Shown in pieces: positions 16,532 through 24,048 of a stretch of 64,000 nucleotides of DNA. The stretch's first letter is position 1; every line of letters begins with the position of its first letter. The stretch is from CAVXEF01 sp963827315. GTDB taxonomy: Bacteria > Planctomycetota > Phycisphaerae > Sedimentisphaerales > Anaerobacaceae. The notes beneath the pieces are model-generated. The model had not been told where the DNA came from. It searched no databases and saw only the letters and a program-made list of their open reading frames with translations. The position numbers and the translations under genes were made by a program. The stretch covers positions 186,001-250,000 of the forward strand of contig CAWHAL010000001.1 of assembly GCA_963827315.1 (NCBI GenBank). Reading direction: 5' to 3'.

Positions 16532-16840
16532 TTAATCAGTTCTGCTCGGGCCGTGAACGCCCCTTGGATATCTGCTTGCCGCCTCTTCCCTGCTCAGAAT
16601 CTGTTTTATTTCAAGTAGAGTTTTGCTTCTTTTAAGGTCGGTGATTCTTGCCAATCTCTCGAACACCGTCTCGTCGTACAGCCGATGTCCGCCCTCCGTC
16701 CATTTTGCTTCGCTGATAAGACCCATTATCGTATAGTTGTGAATAGTCTGCCGCGAGAACGGGCTGTAGTGGACCACCTCTCCGATGCGATAGAGCTTGG
16801 CAGGTATCGCAAATGTCCCGTTTTGGGTCTTTGGTTTCAT
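16532..16840 (-). CDS. MerR-family transcriptional regulator
   Basis: 102 residues from the ATG at 16840; a GTG at 16861 overlaps the GAGGAG ribosome site and is less likely. The winged helix spans LYRIGEVVHYSPFSRQTIHNY and GLISEAKWTEGGHRLYDETVFERL, the standard MerR DNA-binding head. A short helical region (residues about 75-90) follows, with no long effector domain and no metal-binding cysteines. A dyad overlaps its own -10 box (16881-16924), so autoregulation is likely. It is followed after 15 bases by the flgB-like gene, which suggests control of flagellar genes. Confidence 0.88.
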   Translation of the reverse strand: MKPKTQNGTFAIPAKLYRIGEVVHYSPFSRQTIHNYTIMGLISEAKWTEGGHRLYDETVFERLARITDLKRSKTLLEIKQILSREEAASRYPRGVHGPSRTD

Positions 16841-16880
16841 CGTCCGAATAACGCTCCTCACTAATCAAAGCTGTAATGTA

Positions 16881-16924
16881 TTTTACATTTTGTAAAATGT
16901 AAAACATACTCTTCCCCTTGTCAA
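16881..16924 (-). promoter_or_regulatory. MerR-gene promoter with overlapping operator dyad
   Basis: On the minus strand TTGACA (16919-16924), 17 bases, then TACATT (16896-16901). A perfect inverted repeat with 11-base arms (TTTTACATTTT) and a two-base centre occupies 16881-16904 and covers the -10 box. This arrangement suggests repression or twisting by the MerR protein itself. Confidence 0.75.
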
Positions 16925-17089
16925 CTTCTTTTTTTCGCTTTTTTTCAAAAAAATTTCTCGTACGCAAAAAGATTCATTAAGTTTTCTCTGGTAGGCCTTG
17001 TTTTTTCAGCTCGTCAGCCCGCCAAGGCACAGAACTGATTGTGGAAAACCATTGGGGTCGGGCACTATTATTGTTTAAGTGCCGCTATT

Positions 17090-18184
17090 ATGGGGCTATA
17101 CACCGATATGTGGCAAAATGATGAAAACTCGGAAAATGCCTTCAATTACCCTGAAAGCAACGGCTCACTGCTTGAGCAGATAACGCCGCTGGCGCGACGC
17201 ATTAACTGTCTCGAAGTCGACCAAATTGCCGATGTTTGTGTTGAAAACCTCCCTAAGCTGATTGGTGTCAGGCTTGCTTCGCTGTACATCCTTGATGAAA
17301 CGAACACGATTTTGTGCCTTCAGAAAGCCAATCATCGTTTCCCCATAAACAAGATTGTCTCACTCAATCAGGACCCTCCCTCCCCTATGGTTATGGCTGC
17401 CAGAAGCAGGGAGCTTATACTCACCGCCGACATAACTGCCTACCAAAAACCGATTATCCGCAAATCAGCCCTCAATTTTACTAATAATTATAAGAACCAG
17501 GCCTGCGCCATTGTACCCCTTATTTGCCAGAACGAGGTCGTCGGCGTACTCAACTTGGCGGATAAAGTGGAAGGGGGAGGCTTTGACCGTTACGATGTCG
17601 CTCTCATTGAGTTGTTTGGTCAGCTCGTCGGAGCTTCTATTGGAAATATAAAGCTCTTCGAGAAAATGCGACATCAGGCCGCCGTGGACGGCTTGACTGG
17701 ACTCGCCAACCACAGGACCTTTTACGAAATCCTCGAAAGGGAGCTCTTCAGATGCAAACGATACGGCGGACTAATCTCGCTCATTATGATTGACATCGAC
17801 AATCTTAAAGAAATTAACGACACCTTCGGCCACTACGCCGGCGACAAGGTCATCAGGGCCGTCAGCAGAAAAATCCAGGAATGCATCCGGCAGATTGACA
17901 CCGCCGCTCGGTATGGCGGCGATGAGTTTGCTGTTATACTCCCAAACACTTCGCTCGCAGATGCCGTCGTCGCCGCTGAACGAATGGTGGATAACGTCAG
18001 ACACTCGCCGGTAACCTGGAAAAAAGACCAGATAAACCCTTCGATTAGTATTGGACTTGGCCAGTATGACGCCGACTCAGACCCGGAGGACGCCGCCAGC
18101 TGTTCCGACAAGGCTCTGTATATGGCCAAACAGGCAGGAAAAAGCACCGTAAGAATCTTTGAACCTTCCGGAAAATTGATATGA
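17090..18184 (+). CDS. GAF-GGDEF diguanylate cyclase
   Basis: About 364 residues from the ATG at 17090 (the frame extends to a TTG at 17039; another ATG is at 17108; none has a clear ribosome site). A GAF domain (about 45-205 in the longest frame) is followed by a GGDEF domain. The catalytic RYGGDEF is intact, and the inhibitory site RxxD (RQID) sits exactly five residues before GGDEF. It should therefore make cyclic-di-GMP with product inhibition. No membrane segment. It is divergent from the MerR-flgB-fliA run and could supply the signal read by the PilZ protein. Confidence 0.92.
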   Translation: MGLYTDMWQNDENSENAFNYPESNGSLLEQITPLARRINCLEVDQIADVCVENLPKLIGVRLASLYILDETNTILCLQKANHRFPINKIVSLNQDPPSPMVMAARSRELILTADITAYQKPIIRKSALNFTNNYKNQACAIVPLICQNEVVGVLNLADKVEGGGFDRYDVALIELFGQLVGASIGNIKLFEKMRHQAAVDGLTGLANHRTFYEILERELFRCKRYGGLISLIMIDIDNLKEINDTFGHYAGDKVIRAVSRKIQECIRQIDTAARYGGDEFAVILPNTSLADAVVAAERMVDNVRHSPVTWKKDQINPSISIGLGQYDADSDPEDAASCSDKALYMAKQAGKSTVRIFEPSGKLI

Positions 18185-18545
18185 CCTCAAGCTCAGCTTG
18201 CCCTGAGGGACTACTCCTGTGAAAAACTTACTGCCGCCACTCTGCTTTACGAACCATTAATGGCGGCACCTGTTGTGGCCTGACTCGCCGACGTGCCACT
18301 CGAACACAGCTCCGGCTGCTCGGATACCACTGAACATTAAGTATCTCGATTTGCAAAGCTAATTTATTTTTTTGGGTCTTGGTAGGCATTACCAACGCTT
18401 TCCTCCCACCGCCTCGATTTATCCGCTCGCAGAGTCCTTAATCGGCCGATTCAAGCCCCCACTTTTGTGGATTTTCAGCAACCGCCCCTTTTTGTGGACC
18501 CCCTAATTTATAAGCCTCTAACTTATACCGATAATCATCAACCTT
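18185..18545. other. Intergenic stretch after the GGDEF gene
   Basis: 361 bases with no supported gene. A weak CCTCA/TGAGG hairpin lies just after the GGDEF stop without a T run. The rest is unremarkable. Confidence 0.6.
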
Positions 18546-18851
18546 TTAAAGATTGACTGCTATCCCGCGTTCCGCAAGGTATTCTTTCATTTGCCTGATA
18601 GTGTATGTGCCGAAGTGTGCTATTGAAGCCACAAGAACAGCATCAGCGTGTGCCTCGACAATAGCCTGATACAGATGTTCGAGCTTCCCCGCCCCGCCGG
18701 ACGCAATCACCGGAACACTCACCGCCTCCGCTATCGCCTTAGTCATCGGAATATCGTAGCGCAGCGACGTGGCAATCTCGTTTAGCGTCCGCCGGCATTT
18801 ATCCGCCGTAGGCGGACGGCGGACTTCCACTTCATTTAGCCCCCAGGCCAC
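18546..18851 (-). pseudogene. hisF: hisF C-terminal remnant joined to repeat sequence
   Basis: The last 70 codons (18546-18758) are clearly HisF, the cyclase subunit of imidazole-glycerol-phosphate synthase: VPVIASGGAGKLEH, HADAVLVASIAHFG and the KEYLAERGI tail. The upstream 180 or so residues, including the first catalytic aspartate, are missing. The codons before 18758 come from dispersed repeats (TCGTAGCGCAGCG-type, the GC palindrome and a GGGCTAAA hairpin), which also provide the apparent ATG. It cannot form a working barrel. A functional hisF presumably lies elsewhere. Neighbours are not histidine genes. Confidence 0.85.
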
Positions 18852-18875
18852 GCCCTGGGGGTTCTTATATGTTTA
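18754..18875. repeat. Composite repeat, copy 1
   Basis: It contains TCGTAGCGCAGCGACG...CAATCTC (18754-18779), then the GC palindrome (18801-18817), then a hairpin with arms CCCCCAGG/CCTGGGGG (18840-18861) flanked by TTTAG and TTCTTATATGTTTA. Copy 2 at 19006-19079 has the same first and last parts without the palindrome. The 30 bases 18790-18819 recur exactly, inverted, at 35588-35617. Confidence 0.85.
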
Positions 18876-19005
18876 GCCGTCGTCTGCCTTCCGCCCTCTG
18901 TCCTCCGTTATCTGTCTTTTGTTGTCGAGCCACGGGTCACGAGCGACGTGCGACGATTATGCCCTCTCCGCTGTACGCTGTACGCTGTTTCCGCGTTACT
19001 GCCCC

Positions 19006-19079
19006 TCGTAGCGCAGCGACGCGGCAATCTCAAAAATATTTAGCCCCCAGGCCACGCCCTGGGGGTTCTTGTATGTTTA
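19006..19079. repeat. Composite repeat, copy 2
   Basis: It matches copy 1 in the 26-base TCGTAGC...CAATCTC part (one mismatch) and in the 40-base GGGCTAAA hairpin part (one mismatch), but lacks the inserted palindrome. Pyrimidine-rich imperfect tandem sequence (CTGTCTTCCG-like) surrounds it at 18870-18930 and 19080-19140. Confidence 0.85.
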
Positions 19080-19208
19080 CCCGTCGTCTGTCCTCCGTCG
19101 TCTGTCTTCTGTCTTCCGCTCTTATGCTCTTGTGTTCTTTCGCACTCGCAATACGAAGTAAAACCCCCCTCGACCGGCAAGCGCATCTTTAGGGCTCACG
19201 TAGCCACT

Positions 19209-20537
19209 TCAACGCAGCTTCGAGAACAGCATCCCGGCTGAGTAGTTCCGTCTCCGTCGTTTTGACAAGAATATCCGGCGTAATACCTTCGCCCTCAAAG
19301 CAGGTGCCGTTCGGCGCATGTCCTTCCACGACGGCAGGAATACCGTCACACCATTGCCTAAGTCGGTCGGCTTGGGGTTGCCTGAACCGCCATAAGAGTT
19401 CTCGCCAACCAGTTTACAACCCGGAACCTGCTTCATCATTAAAAGAAAGGCCTCGCAGCTGCTCATAACTGCCGGGCCCGTAAGCACTGCAATCTTGCCG
19501 CGGAATTTCGGCCGGTCCTTGTTCGGCTCCAGCACACGATTATTTGACGCGGTAAACCCGCTCGGTTCATCAACTGCGCGGTACACATGCAGGGCATAAA
19601 TTTTCGGTTCATCTATAAAACAGCCCGCAAACTTTTGCGCAAGGGGTTCGGCACCGCCACCGTTACTGCGAACGTCGATTATCAGTCCCGGGGCCTCTGC
19701 AAACTCCCCTATCGCCGTATAGGCCTGCTCGAGTGCCTTCGTCTGGTCGCTGGACCAACTATCAATGAGAATGTATCCGATGCCGTCGTTGAATCGGCCG
19801 CTAAATACCACATCGCTGCGCTTCCGCCAACCGGGAACAGTCTTCTCAAGAACTTTTCGGTTATAATTTCGCGTTATACTCCGTTTGAAACCGCCTACAG
19901 TCTCATTGTCAACCTTAACCCAGATGTGTGCATCCTCGGCGTTGGCCAGCAGCTCAGCGGCAGCAACAGCGAATTCCCGCGGCGTCTTGGCAACCTTCAT
20001 TGCTGGACTATACTTATCAAACAACCCTGCCCAATCAGCTTTACGAAGGTCGCGATACGAGTAGTCCTCTTCTATCGCTTTGCGCAGCTCTCCAATTGCC
20101 TCATTGTTGTCAGTGATGTTGAGCATCTCATCTTTGGCTCTTTCTTTGCCTGAACCGGTTCTGAATTCAATCGGATACGGCTCAACCGATTCACCTTGCG
20201 CACTCCGGAAATTCTTGTAGTCCGGGCAGTTGATGCTTAGTTGATACTTATGGTTTGGAACAAGCCTGACCCCCATCACAATTGTGCGTTTGTCAATCCA
20301 CCGTAGTTTACCGACTGTTTCAGGGTAGTTTTGGCCGCCTCCGCATATTGAATAGCCATCTTGATTCATGTCTTGGTCGAAGACAATACGAATCTGCCGC
20401 AGACTGGAATTCACATCCTGGGCGCCATTTTCAGGGACTGTTTTGATGACCTTCGGTGGCGCACCTGATACCCCGACCGCTAAAAAGGACAAAAGAATAA
20501 GCACCGGCATAATCTTAATATGCTTGAAGTTTCCCAT
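19209..20537 (-). CDS. S41-family peptidase with Ig-like domain, frameshifted near the C-terminus
   Basis: 442 residues as read. A signal peptide (PVLILLSFLAVGVSG) is followed by a Big_5-type Ig-like domain (about 28-130: VIKTVPENGAQDVN, IRIVFDQDMN) and an S41 C-terminal-processing-type domain with the nucleophile region GPAVMSSCEAFL and GGSGNPK. The last 40 residues (RRTAPALRAKVLRR...) are out of frame. Reading the next frame from about 19315 gives PNGTCFEGEGITPDILVKTT and a natural end at 19189, matching the conserved S41 tail. One base appears missing in the codon after WKDM. This is either a real inactivating deletion or a sequence error. A perfect AAAGGAGG ribosome site precedes the ATG. 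Confidence 0.85.
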   Translation of the reverse strand: MGNFKHIKIMPVLILLSFLAVGVSGAPPKVIKTVPENGAQDVNSSLRQIRIVFDQDMNQDGYSICGGGQNYPETVGKLRWIDKRTIVMGVRLVPNHKYQLSINCPDYKNFRSAQGESVEPYPIEFRTGSGKERAKDEMLNITDNNEAIGELRKAIEEDYSYRDLRKADWAGLFDKYSPAMKVAKTPREFAVAAAELLANAEDAHIWVKVDNETVGGFKRSITRNYNRKVLEKTVPGWRKRSDVVFSGRFNDGIGYILIDSWSSDQTKALEQAYTAIGEFAEAPGLIIDVRSNGGGAEPLAQKFAGCFIDEPKIYALHVYRAVDEPSGFTASNNRVLEPNKDRPKFRGKIAVLTGPAVMSSCEAFLLMMKQVPGCKLVGENSYGGSGNPKPTDLGNGVTVFLPSWKDMRRTAPALRAKVLRRIFLSKRRRRNYSAGMLFSKLR

Positions 20538-21105
20538 AACTGTGCCTCCTTTCGAAGGAAAATAGGGGACAGTTACCTGTCTTCCCTCTATTATCTTTCA
20601 CTTTCAAACCACACACTACCCAAAACCGGAGCGAAGTGCAATCCTGAGCATAGCCGAAGTATCTAAATCCGTCGATTCAGAAATCCGCCCTCCGTCGTCC
20701 CCGCACTTGCTTGTCCGAGGTCATTGCGAGCGCAGCGCGGCAATCTCACTCTGCTAACGACTATTCACCATTCACTAACGACTAATTGCTTGTCCGCCCT
20801 CTGTCTTCTGTCGCCCGTCGCCCGTCGTCCGTCGCCTGTCTTCCGCCCTCTGTCTTCTGCTCTTATGCACTTGTTTTCCCCTTTCCCTGTCGTATAATAC
20901 CCACTATGGCTTACGCCATTACATCAATCTAAATTACGGAATCCACCGATATGAAATACTCGCAGGTAAAACTAAAATAATCACTCATTGTTTGCGACAC
21001 AGCAAAATTAAAAAATGATTACATCAGAGGCGTATTTGGATTTCAGTTTTTAACATTTGACTTCGACGCATTTATCGCCTATAATCCGCGCTAGAATACA
21101 ACATT
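20538..21105. other. Repeat-containing gap upstream of the restriction-modification pair
   Basis: 568 bases. A GCGAGCGCAGCGCGGCAATCTC-type repeat lies at about 20724-20745, followed by pyrimidine-rich imperfect tandem sequence (20788-20870: CTGTCTTCTG, GCCCGTCG units). A possible promoter is TTGTTT (20871-20876), 16 bases, TATAAT (20893-20898). A nine-codon frame at 20950 is followed in frame by a short open stretch ending before 21106, too weak to call a gene. Confidence 0.6.
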
Positions 21106-21951
21106 ATGGAAAAGAAAGAAGCATATAAGGATTTTACGAAGCGTTTTAAGCTACTCATCAGCAAGCATCCTGACCTGATTACAACAACGCTCAGCAATAT
21201 TTTCACGATGCGCCTCATTGGGAATAAAACTCACGGCGATCTTGCCGAAATTGCAATTCCTGAGTTCGTAAATCAGTACATGTACGACTTTAAGTCCGTC
21301 CATGTTGGCAAAGACCTTTACAGATCGAAAACCAAAGAGGAAGACATCACAATAATTAATGAGCTCACTAAAACTAAATTTCCAGTGAGCCTGAAGGCCT
21401 ACGGAGCTGGCCCGCTACAATTGTCCACGGACAAGAACAACCTTATGTTTCCCAAACTAGAGCAGTATAAGACTCCGATTGAAGGAGACATGATAAAGCA
21501 AGTGTGGGGCGATCCTGTGTTTTCGCAATTTGAAGCCATCAATATCTTAGCTTTGATCTACGACGAAAAGAAAATGAAGTGCAACATTCTTGTGTTCAAT
21601 TCTGGTAGAGCACAATCTGCGGTAACCCGCATTGATTCTATCGTAAAAGGCAGAGGGCGAAAGCATCCCATATACAGATTCTTCGATACTGATGGAGGAT
21701 ATGTTTGCGAAGTCCGTTATGGCGGAAGAACGGCAAATGCGCTACAACGAGGTTTCTGGACGAACACCAAATCAGGGTTCAAGTATTTCGACAGCATTAC
21801 CAACGGTTGGATTGATTACTCACACAATCTGATCTTGGTCAAGTTGTTCTCCCACGCACTGGTGTCTTCCAGTGCAGGACACACGGCGGCTCTGGAGAAA
21901 ATCAAGGAAGATATTCTAACGTTAAAGCAAAAGGCAGGGTTGTCGAAATGA
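21106..21951 (+). CDS. Probable Type II restriction endonuclease
   Basis: 281 residues, not confidently assigned to a named family. The call rests on position: its last four bases overlap the start of a DNA adenine methyltransferase gene, the usual arrangement of a Type II system. A PD-(D/E)xK-like pattern may be formed by the acidic residues before KFPVSLKAYG and that S-L-K strand. The tail is Lys-rich. Base composition is visibly more AT-rich than the neighbours, and repeat clusters flank the pair, which suggests acquisition. Recognition site unknown. Confidence 0.7.
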   Translation: MEKKEAYKDFTKRFKLLISKHPDLITTTLSNIFTMRLIGNKTHGDLAEIAIPEFVNQYMYDFKSVHVGKDLYRSKTKEEDITIINELTKTKFPVSLKAYGAGPLQLSTDKNNLMFPKLEQYKTPIEGDMIKQVWGDPVFSQFEAINILALIYDEKKMKCNILVFNSGRAQSAVTRIDSIVKGRGRKHPIYRFFDTDGGYVCEVRYGGRTANALQRGFWTNTKSGFKYFDSITNGWIDYSHNLILVKLFSHALVSSSAGHTAALEKIKEDILTLKQKAGLSK

Positions 21952-23084
21952 CAGACATACTTTCATTATTTAATGAGGTTATTGTTGATACTCCTTCAAC
22001 GGAGGGTATCAAGTACGCTGGGTCTAAGCTAAAGCTCGTTCCTTATATCCTCCAACTTGTGAAGAGAGTGAACGCAAAGACCATTTTGGACGGCTTCTCC
22101 GGCACTACAAGGGTTTCTCAGGCACTTGCCAAAAGTGGGTATCGAGTACTGTGTAATGATATATCCGTTTGGTCCGAAGTGTTCAGCACCTGTTACCTTC
22201 TCAATAATAAAAAACGACAGGCATACGAAGAGCTTATCCAACACCTGAACTCGCTGCCACCCATTGACGGTTGGTTTACCGAAAATTACGGCGGACTGCC
22301 CAACGCAGGCTGCGCGATTCAAGCAGATGGCCTCAAAAAACCTTGGCAGATTCATAACACAAGAAAACTTGACGCAATCAGAGAAGAAGTCAAACGCCTT
22401 TCCCTATCGAAACTTGACAAGGCAGTGGCACTTACCAGCCTAATCCTTGCCCTTGACCAGGTTGACAGCACACTTGGTCATTTTGTGTCTTATCTGCAGG
22501 ATTGGTCGCCGCGATCTTATAACGATCTCATTCTTAAAGTGCCTAATGTCTTTGTTACTAATGAAAAACACCAGGTTTTTCGACGCGATATTTTTGACCT
22601 TGTTCCGAGCGTCTCTGCTGACCTTGCATATTTTGATCCCCCATACGGTTCTAATAACGACAAAATGCCTCCGTCACGAGTAAGATATGCTTCCTACTAT
22701 CATCTGTGGACTACTATATGTCTTTATGACAAACCCAGATTATTCGGTAAGGCCAAACGAAGAGATGACTCTTCAGATACAGTGGCAGCTTCTGTATTTG
22801 AAGAATTCCGGAAAAATAGCAATGGCAGATTTATTGTCATAGAAGCTATTGAACGATTAATACAACTTACAAAAGCTAGATGGATTATCCTATCGTACAG
22901 TTCTGGGGGTAGAGCTACAGCCGATGAGTTAAATCAGGTTCTCACAGACAATGGCGAACTTCTTGAAGTTATCGAGGTGGATTACAAAAAAAATGTGATG
23001 GCAGAAATGAAGTGGACGAACGAATGGGTTCGCGATTCTGATAAAGCCCATCGTGAGTTCCTCTTCCTTATTGAAAAGAAGTAG
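21948..23084 (+). CDS. DNA adenine methyltransferase (Dam/D12 class)
   Basis: 378 residues. Motif I (LDGFSGTTRVSQAL, about 46-59) precedes motif IV (YFDPPYGSNND), the order of alpha-class N6-adenine methyltransferases such as Dam. The N-terminal KYAGSK is the motif X of that group. It overlaps the preceding gene by four bases (ATGA), so translation is coupled. It protects the host DNA from the partner nuclease. Sequence specificity cannot be read from the protein. A loose CCACGA/TCGTGG hairpin followed by a T-rich stretch lies after the stop. Confidence 0.92.
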   Translation: MTDILSLFNEVIVDTPSTEGIKYAGSKLKLVPYILQLVKRVNAKTILDGFSGTTRVSQALAKSGYRVLCNDISVWSEVFSTCYLLNNKKRQAYEELIQHLNSLPPIDGWFTENYGGLPNAGCAIQADGLKKPWQIHNTRKLDAIREEVKRLSLSKLDKAVALTSLILALDQVDSTLGHFVSYLQDWSPRSYNDLILKVPNVFVTNEKHQVFRRDIFDLVPSVSADLAYFDPPYGSNNDKMPPSRVRYASYYHLWTTICLYDKPRLFGKAKRRDDSSDTVAASVFEEFRKNSNGRFIVIEAIERLIQLTKARWIILSYSSGGRATADELNQVLTDNGELLEVIEVDYKKNVMAEMKWTNEWVRDSDKAHREFLFLIEKK

Positions 23085-23296
23085 CCCCAATAATTCCACG
23101 AATAATAATAACAGGAATAATCGTGGCCGTTTATTTTTTCTCCGCCGCATTTTGCTTTCGCGCAGCGGCGCGGCGTCTTGTCCGCCGTAGCACGAATGTG
23201 CGAAGGCGAAACACCAAAGCCAAACAATCTCTCTCCATACCTTATTAAAATGCTCGTAGTCCTTTTGATTAATCAAAAGGACTAGAACAATAAAAG

Positions 23297-23319
23297 AATA
23301 CCTAAGTATCTTAGGTATT
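23297..23319. repeat. Mirrored array, hairpin C (left)
   Basis: Perfect inverted repeat with arms AATACCTAAG/CTTAGGTATT and a three-base loop. With flanks (AAAAG before, G after) it recurs in inverse orientation at 27372-27394. Confidence 0.85.
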
Positions 23320-23370
23320 GTATTTCTTTTTTCTTTCCTGTCCGCTATACGCTCTACGCCATCCGCTGAC

Positions 23371-23452
23371 TGCCGTCCTCCGTCTTCTGCCTTCTGTCGT
23401 CTGCCTTCCGTCTTCTGTCCTCTGCCTCTTTGTCCCTCTGTGCCTTTGTGCC
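23371..23452. repeat. Mirrored array, pyrimidine tract D (left)
   Basis: Imperfect repeats of CCGTCTTCTG-like units. The purine-rich complement stands at 27265-27304 between the right-hand hairpin and arm A, and further tracts occur at 20788 and 27936. Confidence 0.7.
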
Positions 23453-23460
23453 TACAAAAA

Positions 23461-23515
23461 AACTTGCGCATTTGATGTGAAGATTTCTTTATTTCGCTTG
23501 CGCGTTTGTGACGAA
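23461..23515. repeat. Mirrored array, arm A (left)
   Basis: About 55 bases carrying two GCGCATTTG/GCGCGTTTGTG motifs. It matches the reverse complement of 26943-26995 at roughly 45 of 54 positions by eye. Confidence 0.75.
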
Positions 23516-23765
23516 TTTCTCGATGAACTATGAACTACGAACTAAAAACTTTGCGAAATCTATTTTTCTCGGGCCTCCGGCAGCAACAGAGTCTGGGGTC
23601 TTGAGTCTGGTGTCTGGAGTCTGCGCGCTGCCCCGCGCGCAAATTCGCGCAAGGGTGTTGCGCAACCAAACGCGCAAGCTGCAGCGAAGCGAAAGTCCTG
23701 AGCGAAGTCGAAGGATCAGTCTTGAGTCTGGTGTCTGGAGTCTGCGCGCTGTGGCGCGCAAATTC

Positions 23766-23907
23766 GCGCAAGGGGGTACTTCAATCACTGCTCAAAACGC
23801 GCCAATTTCTTGCAATTTTTGCAAATTTTTTGAAATTTTTACGAATTTTTGCAAATTTTTTACATTTTTTTGCATTTTTTTCACGCAACTTGCGCGTTTG
23901 ATGCGAA
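23766..23907. repeat. Mirrored array, arm B (left) with phased T tracts
   Basis: A 142-base arm matching the reverse complement of 26690-26831 with about three mismatches. Between 23815 and 23887, T runs of five to seven recur every ten bases, seven in a row, which predicts strongly curved DNA. Confidence 0.9.
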
Positions 23908-24048
23908 GTTTTATTTCGCCTGCCTTACCCATCTTGCCTAAAATGGTGAGCGTGTCGAACCAAATCATTACGGCTTAACACCCCAATTTCCCCTCCCGCC
24001 TCGCCGGAATACCCTATCCCCTATACCCTATACCCTATCCGCTATACG

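Larger units (their letters stand above)
23085..24048. other. Repeat-rich gap, left side of murG
   Basis: 964 bases with no gene I can support. It holds the left halves of the mirrored array: a hairpin (23297-23319), a pyrimidine-rich tract (23371-23452), an arm at 23461-23515 and a 142-base arm at 23766-23907. It also has two copies of GAGTCTGGTGTCTGGAGTC-type sequence (23601 and 23721) and a TATCCGCTATACGC run just before murG's end. A frame at 23508-23978 is only the translation of these repeats. Confidence 0.75.

Noticed and set aside
20788..20870. Pyrimidine tract as CRISPR-like or tandem array
   Set aside because: Units are imperfect and of irregular length; more like slipped low-complexity sequence.
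20950..21100. Nine-codon frame followed in frame by about 37 open codons before the nuclease
   Set aside because: Interrupted by a stop and without a recognised domain; not enough to call a control protein or remnant.
23097..23142. Terminator after the methyltransferase
   Set aside because: Six-base arms with a 19-base loop are weak; kept only as a remark.
23508..23978. Open frame encoding a Cys/Phe-rich peptide (CNFCKFFEIFTNFCKFF) similar to one at 26556-26870
   Set aside because: Both are translations of the 142-base inverted arm; the similarity comes from the repeat's phased T tracts, and no ribosome site is present.
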